A stretch of DNA of 64,000 bases from Thalassomonas sp. RHCl1 (GTDB lineage: Bacteria > Pseudomonadota > Gammaproteobacteria > Enterobacterales > Alteromonadaceae), in the NCBI RefSeq assembly GCF_947387555.1, contig NZ_CANDNZ010000006.1:279482-343481 (forward strand), written 5' to 3'. Under the pieces are notes generated by a model. It saw only the letters and a program-made list of their open reading frames with translations, ran no database searches and was not told the origin of the DNA. The position numbers were made by a program, and so were the translations under genes. Shown one piece after another: positions 63,715 to 64,000 of the stretch. How positions within the stretch are numbered: position 1 is the stretch's first letter; each line of letters begins with the position of its first letter.

Positions 63715-63843
63715 TTAGTTATTTTCTTTGATGTTTTTCATAAAGAAATAGACATAAAAGGCACAAATGCCAAGTACGATAGCCAGTCCGCCAAATGAGA
63801 ACCAAATTACCGGGTCTTTTAATAATGTTGCGAAAATATCCAT
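63715..63843 (-). CDS. Small DUF3149-like membrane protein
   Basis: A 42-residue protein, too short for many gene finders. It reads MDIFATLLKDPVIWFSFGGL and continues with a hydrophobic helix (residues 13-35, AIVLGICAFYVYFFM) and a short polar end (KNIKENN). AAGGAG lies close before the ATG. The pattern of MD start, single helix and FFM ending matches the DUF3149 family as I recall it. Its function is unknown. An FNR-like site lies about 58 bp upstream. Confidence 0.7.
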   Translation of the reverse strand: MDIFATLLKDPVIWFSFGGLAIVLGICAFYVYFFMKNIKENN

Positions 63844-63900
63844 TACAGGCTCCTTAATTAATCTACTGTTTTAGTGTAATTAAAGAGCCGGTATGGGCTT

Positions 63901-63914
63901 ATGATTTAGATCAA
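63901..63914 (-). promoter_or_regulatory. FNR-like site upstream of the DUF3149-like gene
   Basis: ATGATTTAGATCAA matches TTGAT-N4-ATCAA at 9 of 10 fixed positions. It lies 58 bp before the small-protein start and 22 bp after the stop of the partial gene, so it would act on the small gene. Confidence 0.4.
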
Positions 63915-63935
63915 CGAATGATCTGTTTCAAGGGA

Positions 63936-64000
63936 TCAGATCAAGCCCTTATAGGCTTCTTTGGTTTTCAGGTCGACTTGCATCATGATTTTGCGGTACA
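63936..64000 (-). CDS. 3' end of an unidentified gene
   Basis: Only about 20 codons are visible on the reverse strand, reading YRKIMMQVDLKTKEAYKGLI and a TGA stop. The peptide is charged and gene-like. It is too short to identify the family, so no function is given. Confidence 0.4.
   Translation of the reverse strand, partial: YRKIMMQVDLKTKEAYKGLI

Noticed and set aside
1-64000. tRNA or rRNA genes, CRISPR arrays, insertion sequences, prophage
   Set aside because: Read for on both strands; no cloverleaf, regular repeat-spacer array, transposase or phage gene was seen. A tRNAscan or ISfinder run would be decisive.

Overview
The window looks like a chromosomal segment of a marine gammaproteobacterium of the Alteromonadales type, most likely near Colwellia/Thalassomonas. 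This is an inference from gene content and order; no rRNA or marker search was possible. Supporting signs are a caa3-type cytochrome oxidase cluster, a full gspC-N type II secretion operon next to hslR and yrfG, a GlyGly-CTERM protease, a PEP-CTERM protein, FNR/EtrA-like palindromes, and gene blocks shared with E. coli (ubiA-plsB-lexA, rph-pyrE/yicC, nfuA-comF-bioH, nudE-yrfG-hslR-hslO-pckA-envZ-ompR). I found no rRNA, tRNA, CRISPR array, insertion sequence or prophage. Nearly all of the window is ordinary, tightly packed core chromosome.

Layout. 1-4050: the 3' end of ubiA, then plsB (reverse), a NYN-domain protein, and lexA behind two perfect LexA operators. 4050-13650: a cytochrome c oxidase locus with structural genes coxB, ctaD and ctaE, assembly factors (CtaG, SURF1, an Sco-like protein, SCO1) and haem A synthesis (ctaA, cyoE); CoxB carries two tandem cytochrome c domains. 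13650-23240: a polysaccharide deacetylase with a decayed copy of its own 3' end beside it, a DinF-type MATE transporter, nfuA, an M14 peptidase, comF, bioH, and a pair made of a rod-like small protein and an HExxH protein. 23240-28750: rph-pyrE and yicC, with a three-gene redox cassette (thioredoxin, Tat-signal small subunit, GMC flavoprotein) inserted between them. 28790-36870: rsuA, an MltA-like protein, a FecA-like TonB receptor with an FNR-type site, a DUF938 methyltransferase, a PEP-CTERM protein, a TlpA-like thioredoxin and two small proteins.

37080-46340: ompR-envZ, pckA, a large subtilisin with a GlyGly-CTERM tail, and hslO-hslR. 46529-58249: the type II secretion operon gspCDEFGHIJKLMN, with overlapping or nearly touching genes. 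58270-64000: yrfG, nudE, cysQ, a YceI protein, yheU-yheT, an isolated very short flagellin, a 42-residue DUF3149-like membrane protein, and the 3' end of an unidentified gene.

How the genes work together. The cox locus is a self-contained module for building an aa3-type oxidase: subunits, haem A, and CuA/CuB insertion. The T2SS probably exports proteins such as the GlyGly-CTERM protease encoded 2 kb away. Many intergenic spaces carry clear rho-independent hairpins, several of them bidirectional. The less ordinary loci are the rod-like/HExxH pair, the Tat/GMC cassette, the mini-flagellin and the diheme CoxB.
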